The notes under the pieces are model-generated. The model saw only the letters and a list, made by a program, of their open reading frames with translations, was not told the DNA's origin and did not search any database. Of a stretch of DNA of 9,563 bases, positions 1 to 5,507 are shown in pieces; within the stretch, counting starts at the first letter, position 1; each line of letters starts with the position of its first letter. Origin of the DNA: JAHFOW01 sp964370795 (GTDB lineage: Bacteria > Planctomycetota > Brocadiia > Brocadiales > Brocadiaceae); assembly GCA_964370795.1 (NCBI GenBank), contig CAYJME010000124.1:1-9563 (forward strand), read 5' to 3'. Position numbers and translations under genes: made by a program.

Positions 1-9
1 GTTTTGTGC

Positions 10-114
10 ATTGCATCCTGTCGTTGTGCATTGCGCAGGTAGGAACTGGCCATTACGACTTTATCCTGTCATTGCGATCGAAGCGAAGCAATCTTTCTCT
101 CGTAAACAAACAGT
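10..114 (+). repeat. Dispersed repeat block, left copy (upstream of aroA)
   Basis: This block contains the core CTGTCATTGCGA...GAAGCGAAGCAATCTTTCTCTC (about 66-101), preceded by two TGTGCATTGC words (5-14 and 25-34) around ATCCTGTCG. The same order of words occurs on the opposite strand at about 2733-2857: ATCCTGTCG, TTGTGCATTGCGC, AGGAAC, CTGTCATTGCGA, AAGCGAAGCAATCTTTCTCTC, TAAACAAACA. The 36-nt core is identical at 33 positions. The block ends about 55 bp before the aroA start, so it lies in or next to the aroA promoter/leader region. No coding potential is visible in it. Confidence 0.75.
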
Positions 115-168
115 ACCTCTGGGGCATAAAAGAACGATTGAACTATTGAAATTTCTGAAAGAGAGAAC

Positions 169-1443
169 ATGGTTGAGATTAAACCCATAACGGGAAAAAT
201 ACACGCGACGGTCAGCGTGCCTGGTTCTAAGAGTTATACAAACCGCGCCCTTATAACAGCAGCGCTGGCCGATGGAAAATCCATAATTACCAATGGACTT
301 TTTAGCGACGACACCGAGTACATGGCGTCGAGCCTCAATATCCTGGGGATTCCTGTTGAGGAAGACAAAAAAAATAACGCCTTTATCGTGCAGGGGAAGG
401 GGGGAATTATTCCGGGAAGGCAGGCGAATTTATTTGTTGGGAATGCAGGGACTGCCATGAGGTTTTTAACAGCTATGCTGACCCTCGGTGAAGGTGTTTA
501 TGAGGTCGATGGCGTTGCGCGGATGCGAGAACGTCCCATTCGGGATTTGCTCGATGGCTTGAGGCAGCTTGGGGCTGATGCTGCATCTAAATTGAATAAT
601 GGATGTCCGCCGGTGATTATTCGGGCACATGGACTGCCAGGTGGTTCAGCCACGGTAAAAGGTGATTTGAGCAGTCAGTATTTTAGCGCCTTGCTCATGA
701 CGGCTCCCTATGCAATAAAAGACGTAGTGATAGAGGTAAGTGGCGATCTGGTTTCAAAGGGTTACGTGGATATGACTATTGCCCTGATGCATCAGTTTGG
801 TGTAAAGGTGGAAAATGATCACTATAAAGCATTCTTTATAAAATCAGGACAACGATATCAGGCGATGAATTATGAGGTTGAGGGCGATGCCTCTGCCGCA
901 TCCTATTTTTTTGCCGCGGCTGCTATAACAGGCGGGAAGGTGAGAGTGCTGGGGATTGGCAGTGATTCACTGCAAGGGGACATTCATTTCGTGGATGTTT
1001 TGAAAAGGATGGGATGCAAGGTTACGATGGGTTCAAATGGGATAGAGGTGCAGGGGTGCAACCTTCGTGGAGTTGACGTAGACATGGGGGATATGCCGGA
1101 TGTGGTACAGACGCTGGCTGCCGTTGCCGTTTTTGCCGATGGTAAGACGCGGGTACGCAATGTAAAGAATATGCGCATAAAAGAAACGGACCGCATTGCT
1201 GCAGTGGTAAAAGAACTGCGGCGGATGGGGATTTCTGCGGTAGAATATGAAGATGGCTTTGAAATTGAGCCGGCCGCGCCCAAACCCGCCGAGATAGAAA
1301 CATACGATGACCATCGCATGGCAATGAGTTTTGCCCTGGTTGGGCTTCGTGCACGGGGTATTTCAATAAAACACCCGGAGTGTGTGTCAAAGACCTTTCC
1401 TGATTATTTTCAAAGATTAGATGCGTTACGTGATGGACAGTAA
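169..1443 (+). CDS. aroA: 3-phosphoshikimate 1-carboxyvinyltransferase (EPSP synthase)
   Basis: Cytoplasmic enzyme of the shikimate pathway that transfers the enolpyruvyl group of PEP to shikimate-3-phosphate, giving EPSP and phosphate on the way to chorismate. The 424 residues match the usual length (E. coli 427). Visible motifs are PGSKSYTNR (18-26, with K21, S22 and R26 for substrate binding), GNAGTAMR (91-98, PEP site), ERPIRDLLDGLRQLGA (121-136), SSQ (168-170), PD at 310-311 (D311 is equivalent to the catalytic Asp313 of E. coli), KETDR (338-342), DDHRMAM (380-386) and SKTFPDYF (407-414, with K408). The glycine in NAGTA is kept, as in class I enzymes; the residue after MR is Phe99, where E. 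coli has Pro101. The ATG at 169 puts PGSKS at the normal distance and follows a purine-rich stretch, GAAAGAGAG (157-165). ribD follows after 72 bp, so co-transcription is possible. Confidence 0.97.
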   Translation: MVEIKPITGKIHATVSVPGSKSYTNRALITAALADGKSIITNGLFSDDTEYMASSLNILGIPVEEDKKNNAFIVQGKGGIIPGRQANLFVGNAGTAMRFLTAMLTLGEGVYEVDGVARMRERPIRDLLDGLRQLGADAASKLNNGCPPVIIRAHGLPGGSATVKGDLSSQYFSALLMTAPYAIKDVVIEVSGDLVSKGYVDMTIALMHQFGVKVENDHYKAFFIKSGQRYQAMNYEVEGDASAASYFFAAAAITGGKVRVLGIGSDSLQGDIHFVDVLKRMGCKVTMGSNGIEVQGCNLRGVDVDMGDMPDVVQTLAAVAVFADGKTRVRNVKNMRIKETDRIAAVVKELRRMGISAVEYEDGFEIEPAAPKPAEIETYDDHRMAMSFALVGLRARGISIKHPECVSKTFPDYFQRLDALRDGQ

Positions 1444-1459
1444 TTGGGAGAAATGTGTA

Positions 1460-1481
1460 ATTCATTTTATCAATAATGAAT
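1460..1481 (+). other. Small AT-rich inverted repeat in the aroA-ribD gap
   Basis: ATTCATT (1460-1466) and AATGAAT (1475-1481) form a perfect 7-bp stem around an 8-nt loop. It is weak, has no following T-run and is unlikely to be a strong terminator. It lies between the aroA stop and the ribD start and could have a minor effect on readthrough or mRNA processing. Confidence 0.25.
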
Positions 1482-1515
1482 ATCGAACGACCTGATTTGA
1501 CATACTCCATTTGAT

Positions 1516-2625
1516 ATGGCTACAAAGGATATAGACGAAAAATATATGTCGCTTGCCCTGGAACTGGCTGGGAAGGGGCGAGGACGGGTAGAACCTAATC
1601 CCATGGTTGGCGCTGTGCTCGTCAAAAATGGCGAGATTGTGGGAAAGGGGTACCATCAAATCTTTGGGGGGGCGCATGCGGAGATACATGCGATTGACGA
1701 AGGAGGAGAGAACGGTAAGGGCGCAACACTCTATGTGTCCATGGAACCGTGCGCGCATTTTGGCAAGACAGCGCCATGCGCAGACGCTATAATTCGGGCT
1801 GGCATTACAAAGGTTGTCGCGGCGGTTGCCGATCCAAATCCTGTTACTGACGGCAGGGGAATTCAAAAATTAAAAGATGCTGGTATTGAGATTCAAATTG
1901 GCGTGCTGGAGCATCATGCCAGACGGCTCAATGCCCCTTTTTTTAAACTGATGCAAAAAGGAATTCCCTATGTAATTGCAAAATGGGCGATGTCGCTTGA
2001 TGGAAGGATTGCCACTTATACCGGTGAGTCAAAGTGGATAACATCTGAAGAATCTCGCAGGTACGTGCACAAAATTCGTGGACAGGTGGATGGGATTTTA
2101 GTTGGAATTAACACGGTGTTGCGAGACGATCCATTATTAACCTGCCGAATAGAAGGGGGGCGGAATCCCAGGCGCATCATTATTGATAGTAATGCCTTAC
2201 TGCCTTTGAATGCAAGACTTTTGAACACAATCAATGAGGGTGAAGTGGTTGTGGCGGTAAATAAAAATGCACAGGTGGAACGCATTGAGAAACTGAAGCA
2301 GTTGGGGTGCAGGGTTATACAAATGTGCAACACAACGGACCGTGTGGATTTAAAGGAACTTTTCTATCGGCTTGGGAAGATGGAATTGACAAATATTCTC
2401 GTAGAAGGCGGCAGCCGTGTCATTACCTCTTTTTTTGAAGAACGCCTTGTCGATAAAGTCATGGTATTTATTGCCCCCATTATTATTGGCGGCGAGGGAG
2501 CGAGATCTCCTGTGCTTGGAAAGGGTATTGATACAATTCGTGAAGCAACGGAAATTCGTGAAATTACGGTGCAAAGGATTTCAAAGGATATCCTTGTCGA
2601 AGGAGTCTTGGAGTCAGAACCGTAG
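1516..2625 (+). CDS. ribD: Bifunctional riboflavin biosynthesis deaminase/reductase RibD
   Basis: Catalyses two successive steps of riboflavin synthesis: zinc-dependent deamination of the diamino-pyrimidinone product of GTP cyclohydrolase II, then NADPH-dependent reduction of its ribose side chain. The 369 residues are typical for the fused enzyme. The N-terminal deaminase domain (about 1-145) has VEPNPMVGAV (25-34), HAE (54-56, zinc ligand H54 and catalytic E56) and PCAHFGKTAPC (78-88, zinc ligands C79 and C88), then DPNP (106-109) and GRGIQKLKDAGI. The C-terminal reductase domain (about 150-365) shows AKWAMSLDGRIA (155-166), WITSEESR (174-181), VGINTVLRDDPLLT (196-209) and LVEGGSRVITSFF (295-307), and ends in the APIIIGG strand-loop region. 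The ATG at 1516 lies nine codons before the conserved YMSLALELA helix, so the start is well placed, although no clear Shine-Dalgarno precedes it. No other rib genes are visible in the window. Confidence 0.97.
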   Translation: MATKDIDEKYMSLALELAGKGRGRVEPNPMVGAVLVKNGEIVGKGYHQIFGGAHAEIHAIDEGGENGKGATLYVSMEPCAHFGKTAPCADAIIRAGITKVVAAVADPNPVTDGRGIQKLKDAGIEIQIGVLEHHARRLNAPFFKLMQKGIPYVIAKWAMSLDGRIATYTGESKWITSEESRRYVHKIRGQVDGILVGINTVLRDDPLLTCRIEGGRNPRRIIIDSNALLPLNARLLNTINEGEVVVAVNKNAQVERIEKLKQLGCRVIQMCNTTDRVDLKELFYRLGKMELTNILVEGGSRVITSFFEERLVDKVMVFIAPIIIGGEGARSPVLGKGIDTIREATEIREITVQRISKDILVEGVLESEP

Positions 2626-2732
2626 TAGCGTCCCTGGCGCAGCATAGCTGCAACCAAAACGAAACATCCATGACCTAAAACAGTTACAGGGGAGCATGAA
2701 AATGGATTTTCAGGTGAAATATCTGTGCATAG

Positions 2733-2857
2733 TGTTTGTTTATGAGAGAAAGATTGCTTCGCTTCACTCGCAATGACAGAATAATGCAACAAAGACGGGT
2801 TCCTGTCCGCAATGACAGAGCGCAATGCACAAACGACAGGATGCGCAATGACAGCGT
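2733..2857 (-). repeat. Dispersed repeat block, right copy (downstream of ribD, inverted)
   Basis: The plus-strand core GAGAGAAAGATTGCTTCGCT...ACTCGCAATGACAG (2743-2778) is the reverse complement of the core at 66-101, with three differences in 36 positions. Similarity continues outward through TGTTTGTTTA (about 2733-2742) and inward through GTTCCTG, GCGCAATGCACAA, CGACAGGAT and GCGCAATGACAG (2810-2854), interrupted by small insertions. The block is therefore a diverged copy of the aroA-upstream block in inverted orientation. Confidence 0.75.
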
Positions 2858-2928
2858 GCAGAGTGTACCGTCAAAGCGCATAGTGCGTGCCGTGGCGAAG
2901 ACGATAGCATGTCACTGATACCCCCACA

Positions 2929-2969
2929 GTGTCATTGCGAGGGTCTTTTCCGAAGCAATCCCTCTTATG
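2929..2969 (+). repeat. Third copy of the repeat core, facing the 2740-2778 copy
   Basis: GTCATTGCGAGG (from 2931) then CCGAAGCAATCCCTCTTATG form a shortened, diverged version of the same core. Its orientation is opposite to the copy at 2740-2778, so the two could pair as arms of a larger palindrome about 230 nt across (2740-2969). Confidence 0.65.
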
Positions 2970-3086
2970 TAATAAAAGTCTTTTCGTACAGGATGTTTTA
3001 TTTAATCCAGCTTTCATAAGGCGATTTGGTTATGGCGCATCTGCGCTAGGATTATGCATCTGCTGTGTTTCTAAAGGGGACTAATT

Positions 3087-3126
3087 CCCTCCTGTATTCA
3101 CCTTTCACGAAAGTGAATACAGAGGG
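3087..3126 (+). other. Strong hairpin, 18-bp arms
   Basis: The left arm, CCCTCCTGTATTCACCTTTC (3087-3106), and the right arm, GAAAGTGAATACAGAGGG (3109-3126), are complementary along their whole length, with only two single-C bulges and a very small loop. A T6 run starts about 15 nt after the stem (3142-3147), which is too distant for a canonical intrinsic terminator. The hairpin could act as an mRNA end-protecting or terminating structure for ribD, or it could be another dispersed palindrome. The flank GAGGGTTCGGGGTGTTGTAAT resembles the flank of the hairpin at 3640-3657. Confidence 0.6.
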
Positions 3127-3291
3127 TTCGGGGTGTTGTAATTTTTTGTACTCAGAGAAAATAGATAAACATTTTCTATTATAGCACAATTAGTTTGGTT
3201 ATCTGCGTGAAGATTACAACAGGAAACTTATATTATGAAGACACCAGGGAAAAAATATCGGGGAATAATTAAGAAGAATATTCAACCATGA

Positions 3292-3468
3292 TTACATACC
3301 ATCAAAATCGCCGTCCTCGTCGTCTAATGCCCGTTCGATTTCAAACTCGATTTCTCTTCTTGGGTCGAGGACAAGTTTTTTGTATCTTTCTTTAATTAAT
3401 GCCAGGCGTTCGAATTTTTTCCGCTGACTATCAGTTGCTTGATTTACATCTAAAATCACTTCCACCAT
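3292..3468 (-). CDS. Small charged protein of unknown function (58 aa)
   Basis: I do not recognise this protein. From the ATG at 3468 it has 58 residues: a hydrophobic start (MVEVILDV), a highly charged, probably helical middle (SQRKKFERLALIKERYKKL, then PRREIEFEIERAL) and a very acidic tail (DDEDGDFDGM). No signal peptide or membrane segment is visible. Expression is well supported. A TTGACA-N16-TATAAT promoter lies at 3521-3548, and AAGGAG sits directly before the ATG. Because that spacing is too tight, the GTG at 3459 (55 residues, 9 nt from the Shine-Dalgarno) may be the true start. The frame also opens at a TTG at 3501, but that would lie only about 13 nt from the predicted transcription start, with the Shine-Dalgarno inside the gene. 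No toxin or other partner is adjacent. The composition suggests a small binding or regulatory protein, but this is only a guess. Confidence 0.7.
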   Translation of the reverse strand: MVEVILDVNQATDSQRKKFERLALIKERYKKLVLDPRREIEFEIERALDDEDGDFDGM

Positions 3469-3520
3469 CTCCTTTTGAAAACAAATTTGATAAAAAAACA
3501 AACTTACAAAATCGTAAAAA

Positions 3521-3548
3521 ATTATATATTTAACCAGTTTAATGTCAA
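3521..3548 (-). promoter_or_regulatory. Near-perfect sigma70-type promoter for the small protein gene
   Basis: On the minus strand, TTGACA (plus-strand 3548-3543) is followed after 16 nt by TATAAT (3526-3521). Both hexamers match consensus exactly. Transcription would start near 3514, leaving a leader of about 45 nt before the ATG at 3468. This is the best promoter match for any protein gene in the window. Confidence 0.75.
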
Positions 3549-3639
3549 GTTAAATTCATATTAAGGAAATTCAAACCTTTTGGTTATCTTGTTAACACCA
3601 TCCCGGACCCTCTTGACAGAGTGGCTGTTTTGATTATTT

Positions 3640-3657
3640 CCCCTCTATCAAGAGGGG
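3640..3657. other. Perfect 7-bp GC-rich hairpin downstream of guaA
   Basis: CCCCTCT (3640-3646) and AGAGGGG (3651-3657) pair around an ATCA loop. The hairpin lies about 60-80 nt past the guaA stop in the guaA direction and could form part of its 3' end, but no T-run follows on the minus strand. It is followed on the plus strand by ATAAAGGGGTGTGTAAT, which is similar to the sequence after the hairpin at 3087-3126, suggesting a shared repeat family. Confidence 0.4.
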
Positions 3658-3719
3658 ATAAAGGGGTGTGTAATGTCTCTTTAAAAGAACCTTGTTTGTC
3701 CATGCCTGATTTATTGTTA

Positions 3720-5270
3720 TTACTCCCATTCAATCGTACTCGGTGGTTTCGTGCTCATATCGTAAACTACACGATTTACCCCCTTGACCTCATTGATAAT
3801 CCGGTTTGAAATGACCCCCAATGTTTCATGAGGAATACGACACCAGTCGGCGGTCATAAAATCAGTTGTTTCCACCGCACGAATGGCAATAACATGTTCG
3901 TAACTCCTTTCATCGCCCATTACCCCTACCGTGCTGAGGGGAAGGAGTACGGCAAAGCACTGGGCAATAGAGCGGTAAAGCCCTGCCTTGCGTATTTCTT
4001 CGATGACAATTTTATCGGCATTACGGAGAATTTCCAGACGTGGTCTTGTTATTTCACCAATAATGCGAATAGCCAAACCAGGGCCGGGAAATGGGTGACG
4101 CCAGACCAATTCTTCGGGAAGGCCAAGCTCTTCCCCAATTTTTCGTACCTCGTCTTTAAAAAGAAAACGCAGGGGTTCGACCAGCTCAAAGCCTAATTCT
4201 GCAGGCAGTCCACCCACATTATGATGGCTTTTAATGGTTACTGTAGGTCCACCATGAGCGGGGATGCTTTCAATGACATCGGGATAAAGGGTACCCTGCG
4301 CCAGAAAATGCGCACCGGATATTTTTTTTGCCTCTTCTTTAAAGACATCAATAAATTCGTGTCCGATAATTTTACGCTTTTTTTCCGGATCGACTACCCC
4401 TTTGAGTTTGTCCAGGAATCTGTCCTGCGCATGTATGGCATGCAGGTCAACCGTAAAATGTTCCCTGAATGTTTTGATGACTTCTTCCGCTTCATAATCG
4501 CGCAGGAGTCCGTTATCTACAAAGATACAGGACAGGTGGTTGCCGATGGCCTTGTGAATCAGCGCCGCCGTTACCGCGGAATCAACTCCGCCAGAGAGTC
4601 CGCACACAACCCTTCCGGCGCCGACCTGCTTACGAATGTCTTCGACAGATTTTTCTATATAAGAGCGCATCTTCCAGTCGCCTTTACAGCCGCAGATTTC
4701 GTAAAGAAAATTACGGATAATTATGCTGCCATACTGGGTATGGGTGACCTCTGGATGGAATTGTACTCCATAGAATGCCTTGTTTTTATGCTTTACGGCG
4801 GCATAGGGACAATTCCTGGTAAATGCAAGAGATTCAAATTCCCGGGGTAGTTCGACAACCTGGTCGCCGTGGCTCATCCAAACGGCGGCATCTTTATCGA
4901 TTGATTTGAATAAATTACTCTTGTCGTTGATGGTACAGGCTGTCCTTCCAAATTCCCTTGTGGCAGTGGGGCGGACAGTAGCTCCCAGCATTTGACATCC
5001 CAGTTGCATTCCATAGCAGATGCCGAGAATGGGCACTCCAAGTTTTACCATTTCCACATCGCACCTCGGCGCATTCATTACATATACACTGGCAGGGCCG
5101 CCGCTGAGAATGATGCCTTTTGGCTGCATTTTTTTTATTTGTGCTGCTGTTGTTTTGTGGGAGACGATTTCGCTGTAGACATTGTTTTCTCTTACCCGTC
5201 GTGCAATGAGTTGGGTGTATTGAGAGCCGAAATCAAGGATTATGACTTTTTCATTATTCGCTTCAACCAT
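3720..5270 (-). CDS. guaA: GMP synthase (glutamine-hydrolysing)
   Basis: Final step of guanine nucleotide synthesis: amination of XMP to GMP using glutamine and ATP in the cytoplasm. The 516 residues are the normal two-domain length (E. coli 525). The N-terminal class I glutamine amidotransferase domain (about 8-195) has the nucleophile C85 in GICYGMQLG (83-91), SGGP (56-59) and the catalytic H172/E174 in GVQFHPEVTHTQYG. The ATP-pyrophosphatase domain has the P-loop GLSGGVDSAV (224-233) and VDNGLLR (251-257). The C-terminal dimerisation domain includes RHPFPGPGLAIRI (391-403) and ends with the family signature KPPSTIEWE (508-516). The ATG at 5270 is preceded by AGGAAGA (plus-strand 5275-5281) at good spacing. 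No guaB is next to it; the gene appears monocistronic. The upstream region runs directly into the palindromic element at 5310-5468. Confidence 0.98.
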   Translation of the reverse strand: MVEANNEKVIILDFGSQYTQLIARRVRENNVYSEIVSHKTTAAQIKKMQPKGIILSGGPASVYVMNAPRCDVEMVKLGVPILGICYGMQLGCQMLGATVRPTATREFGRTACTINDKSNLFKSIDKDAAVWMSHGDQVVELPREFESLAFTRNCPYAAVKHKNKAFYGVQFHPEVTHTQYGSIIIRNFLYEICGCKGDWKMRSYIEKSVEDIRKQVGAGRVVCGLSGGVDSAVTAALIHKAIGNHLSCIFVDNGLLRDYEAEEVIKTFREHFTVDLHAIHAQDRFLDKLKGVVDPEKKRKIIGHEFIDVFKEEAKKISGAHFLAQGTLYPDVIESIPAHGGPTVTIKSHHNVGGLPAELGFELVEPLRFLFKDEVRKIGEELGLPEELVWRHPFPGPGLAIRIIGEITRPRLEILRNADKIVIEEIRKAGLYRSIAQCFAVLLPLSTVGVMGDERSYEHVIAIRAVETTDFMTADWCRIPHETLGVISNRIINEVKGVNRVVYDMSTKPPSTIEWE

Positions 5271-5309
5271 TTCATCTTCCTGGATATAATTTTATATTAA
5301 AATTTTAAA

Positions 5310-5468
5310 GGCTAATGAGTCCGTGTAAAAAGCCTACTGTCATGTCATTAACGACTGAAGCCGAACTTGCGAGCGAAGCAAACCCCTCTTTTCATGGGTT
5401 TTGAGAGAAAGATTGCTTCGCTGTCGCTCGCAATGACAGGCAAGGCTTTTTACGCGGACTCTAATGCC
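5310..5468. repeat. 159-bp palindromic MITE-like element
   Basis: The outer arms are inverted repeats: GGCTAATGAGTCCG-TGTAAAAAGCCT (5310-5335) against the complement of 5443-5468, with 21 of 26 positions matching. Further in, TTGCGAGC...GAAGCAA (5368-5381) pairs with TTGCTTCGCTGTCGCTCGCAA (5413-5433), and CTGTCAT pairs with ATGACAG. The right half contains the same GAGAGAAAGATTGCTTCGCT...CTCGCAATGACAG core (5403-5439) seen at 66-101 and 2743-2778. As RNA or extruded DNA the element could form one long interrupted stem. There is no transposase, and I see no convincing target duplication at its edges. It lies between the divergent starts of guaA and the gene at 5508. Confidence 0.75.
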
Positions 5469-5507
5469 TCGAGTTACATTAAATATATTAATCAGAATTC
5501 ACGGAAA

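Larger units (their letters stand above)
2626..3291. other. 666-bp gene-free, repeat-rich intergenic region
   Basis: This stretch between ribD and the small minus-strand gene contains no protein gene I can support. It holds a repeat block related to positions 10-114 (2733-2857), a second half-copy in the opposite orientation (2929-2969) and a strong hairpin at 3087-3126. The rest (about 2970-3086 and 3130-3291) is unremarkable. One possible 18-codon reading frame at 3235-3291 is too short to call. Several open frames here run through repeat DNA and look fortuitous. Confidence 0.7.

Noticed and set aside
1..40. Repeated TGTGCATTGC words that look like the start of a CRISPR-type array
   Set aside because: There are only two units with no regular spacing or spacers, and the words belong to the dispersed repeat block also found inverted at 2733-2857.
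1497..1502. TTGACA just before ribD as a separate ribD promoter
   Set aside because: A -10 element at normal spacing would fall inside the ribD coding sequence, so it cannot drive the full gene from the ATG at 1516.
1022..1510. 162-codon open frame antisense to aroA
   Set aside because: It lies opposite a clearly functional aroA, has no recognisable motifs and is explained as a shadow of aroA codon usage.
2736..2918. 60-codon plus-strand open frame downstream of ribD
   Set aside because: It is made almost entirely of repeat DNA (cores such as GCAATGACAG), with low-complexity, Arg-rich translation and no Shine-Dalgarno.
3235..3291. 18-codon frame MKTPGKKYRGIIKKNIQP with AGGAAA upstream
   Set aside because: It is too short to support from sequence alone and has no clear promoter. 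It could be a chance frame; conservation in relatives would be needed to call it.
3613..3642. TTGACA on the plus strand as a promoter -35 element
   Set aside because: No acceptable -10 hexamer lies 16-18 nt downstream, and no plus-strand gene follows it.
4221..4850. 209-codon open frame antisense to guaA
   Set aside because: It is wholly inside guaA on the other strand. guaA has a full set of family motifs and this frame has none.
5367..5507. Upstream extension of the 5508 gene to a TTG at 5367
   Set aside because: The added 47 codons are translated from the palindromic repeat element and lack similarity to the rest of the protein; ATG codons at 5508/5514 fit better.
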